DNA of 6,085 bases, from assembly GCA_000961805.1 (NCBI GenBank), contig LADV01000067.1, forward strand, positions 1 through 6,085, written 5' to 3'. A model generated the notes under the pieces. The model was not told the DNA's origin, made no database searches, and was given only the letters and a program-made list of their open reading frames with translations. Origin of the DNA: Peptococcaceae bacterium BRH_c23. GTDB lineage: Bacteria; Bacillota_B; Desulfitobacteriia; Desulfitobacteriales; Desulfitobacteriaceae. A program made the translations under genes and the position numbers. Of the stretch, positions 5,783 through 6,085 are shown piece after piece; within the stretch, counting starts at the first letter, position 1, and every line of letters starts with the position of its first letter.

Positions 5783-5828
5783 AGAAAAATCCCCAACACG
5801 CACATGCTAATCAATGTGTATATTGGGG
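5783..5828 (-). terminator. Rho-independent terminator after the ATPase gene
   Basis: On the minus strand CCCCAA pairs with TTGGGG, with an inner CACAT/ATGTG stem, two internal mismatch positions and an 8 nt loop, followed by ATTTTTCTT. It starts 17 nt after the ATPase stop codon and should end that transcript before the probable element boundary. Confidence 0.75.
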
Positions 5829-5841
5829 ATAATGTGGATAA
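5824..5841 (-). other. Tandem DnaA-box-like 9-mers
   Basis: The minus strand reads TTATCCACA (5841-5833), a perfect DnaA-box consensus, directly followed by TTATCCCCA (5832-5824), one base different. The second overlaps the terminator stem. Two boxes alone do not make an origin; a chance match or a transposase-binding repeat is as likely. Confidence 0.3.
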
Positions 5842-5844
5842 CCT

Positions 5845-6085
5845 TTACATAGCAGTACCACGTTGCCGTTCAGTATCCGCTAAAATACGCCCAATGTGAG
5901 CGTCCTCAATGACCTCACTTCCTGTTCGCTTAGCCTCATACAGGGCATGAGTACAAATCGTGTTAATGAGTCGAGGAATTCCCTTTGTCTCTGAGTGGAT
6001 AAGTCCGATTGCACTATCCGTGAAAACAGGGGTAGTAACTCCAGCTTGCTTCATTTGGTGGCGAATATACGTTGCAGTCTCTTGG
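5845..6085 (-). CDS. ExeA/TniB-like AAA+ ATPase, C-terminal part, cut by window edge
   Basis: The reading frame enters from the right edge and ends at TAA 5845-5847, giving about 79 residues. It reads QETATYIRHQMKQAG at the edge, then VFTDSAIGLIHSETKG, the GIPRLINTICTHALYEA block and a C-terminal helix ending in TERQRGTAM. ETA.YIRHQ followed by GIPRLIN with the sensor-2 arginine is the standard lid region of ExeA-type AAA+ ATPases. Walker A and B must lie outside the window. An internal ATG at 6054 is not the start, since the homology continues across it. Proteins of this type sit downstream of a DDE transposase gene in clostridial insertion elements and activate strand transfer, as TniB, TnsC and MuB do. 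Some members serve type II secretion, but the element-like end favours transposition. Confidence 0.8.
   Translation of the reverse strand, partial: QETATYIRHQMKQAGVTTPVFTDSAIGLIHSETKGIPRLINTICTHALYEAKRTGSEVIEDAHIGRILADTERQRGTAM

Larger units (their letters stand above)
5751..6085. mobile_element. Probable end of a transposon with ExeA-type ATPase
   Basis: The region right of about 5751 holds a terminator and the end of an ExeA/TniB-like ATPase, the ATP-using partner of DDE transposases in two-gene elements. At 5751 the plus strand begins TGTAGAATTGCAACGACA, which starts with TGT as the ends of Tn7/Mu-type elements do. The small gene on its left lacks a start just at this point. The other end and the transposase are outside the window, so the boundary is inferred. 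Confidence 0.45.

Overview
The window looks like accessory DNA from a low-to-moderate GC Firmicute, probably a clostridium of the Desulfitobacterium/Desulfosporosinus type. The reasons are strong AGGAGG-like ribosome sites, frequent TTG/GTG starts, a Spo0F-like receiver protein, an ExeA-type transposition ATPase and a DUF2201 von Willebrand protein. The genus is an inference from the look of the proteins, not a search result. Nearly everything lies on the minus strand; only one gene (3170-4132) is on the plus strand.

Layout. 1-205: start of a GHKL/topoisomerase-VI-B-like ATPase gene, cut by the window edge and frameshifted inside its N box. 306-350: a minus-strand terminator. 377-837: a MNT nucleotidyltransferase (antitoxin-type) gene that appears intact, followed by the wreck of its HEPN partner. 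939-1700: the C-terminal VWA part of a DUF2201 protein without its N-terminal domain. 1743-4132: an AT-rich, fully intact cassette holding an aspartate/glutamate racemase (YgeA-like), an XRE-cupin regulator and, divergently, a cysteine-synthase-like PLP enzyme. The 90 bp between the divergent genes contain a near-perfect palindrome and a helically phased direct repeat. 4133-4508: no recognisable gene. 4509-4878: two gene fossils joined to each other, the end of a RhuM protein and an AbiEi-type antitoxin fragment. 5026-5053: a plus-strand terminator with no gene to serve. 5096-5746: a Spo0F-like response regulator and, upstream, a small protein without a convincing start. 5751-6085: probable end of a mobile element whose ExeA-like ATPase runs off the right edge.

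How it fits together. The window reads as a decaying defence/toxin-antitoxin island: five or six genes are visibly broken by deletion, frameshift or insertion, with intact genes standing between them. The working unit most worth attention is the regulator-racemase-PLP enzyme cassette. It differs in base composition from its left neighbour (34 G+C of 60 bases at 1261-1320 against 21 of 60 at 3241-3300) and abuts the truncated DUF2201 gene, which suggests it was acquired. Its chemistry probably joins amino-acid racemisation to a beta-replacement or beta-elimination reaction, but the substrate cannot be read from the sequence. No complete new defence or mobile system is proven here.
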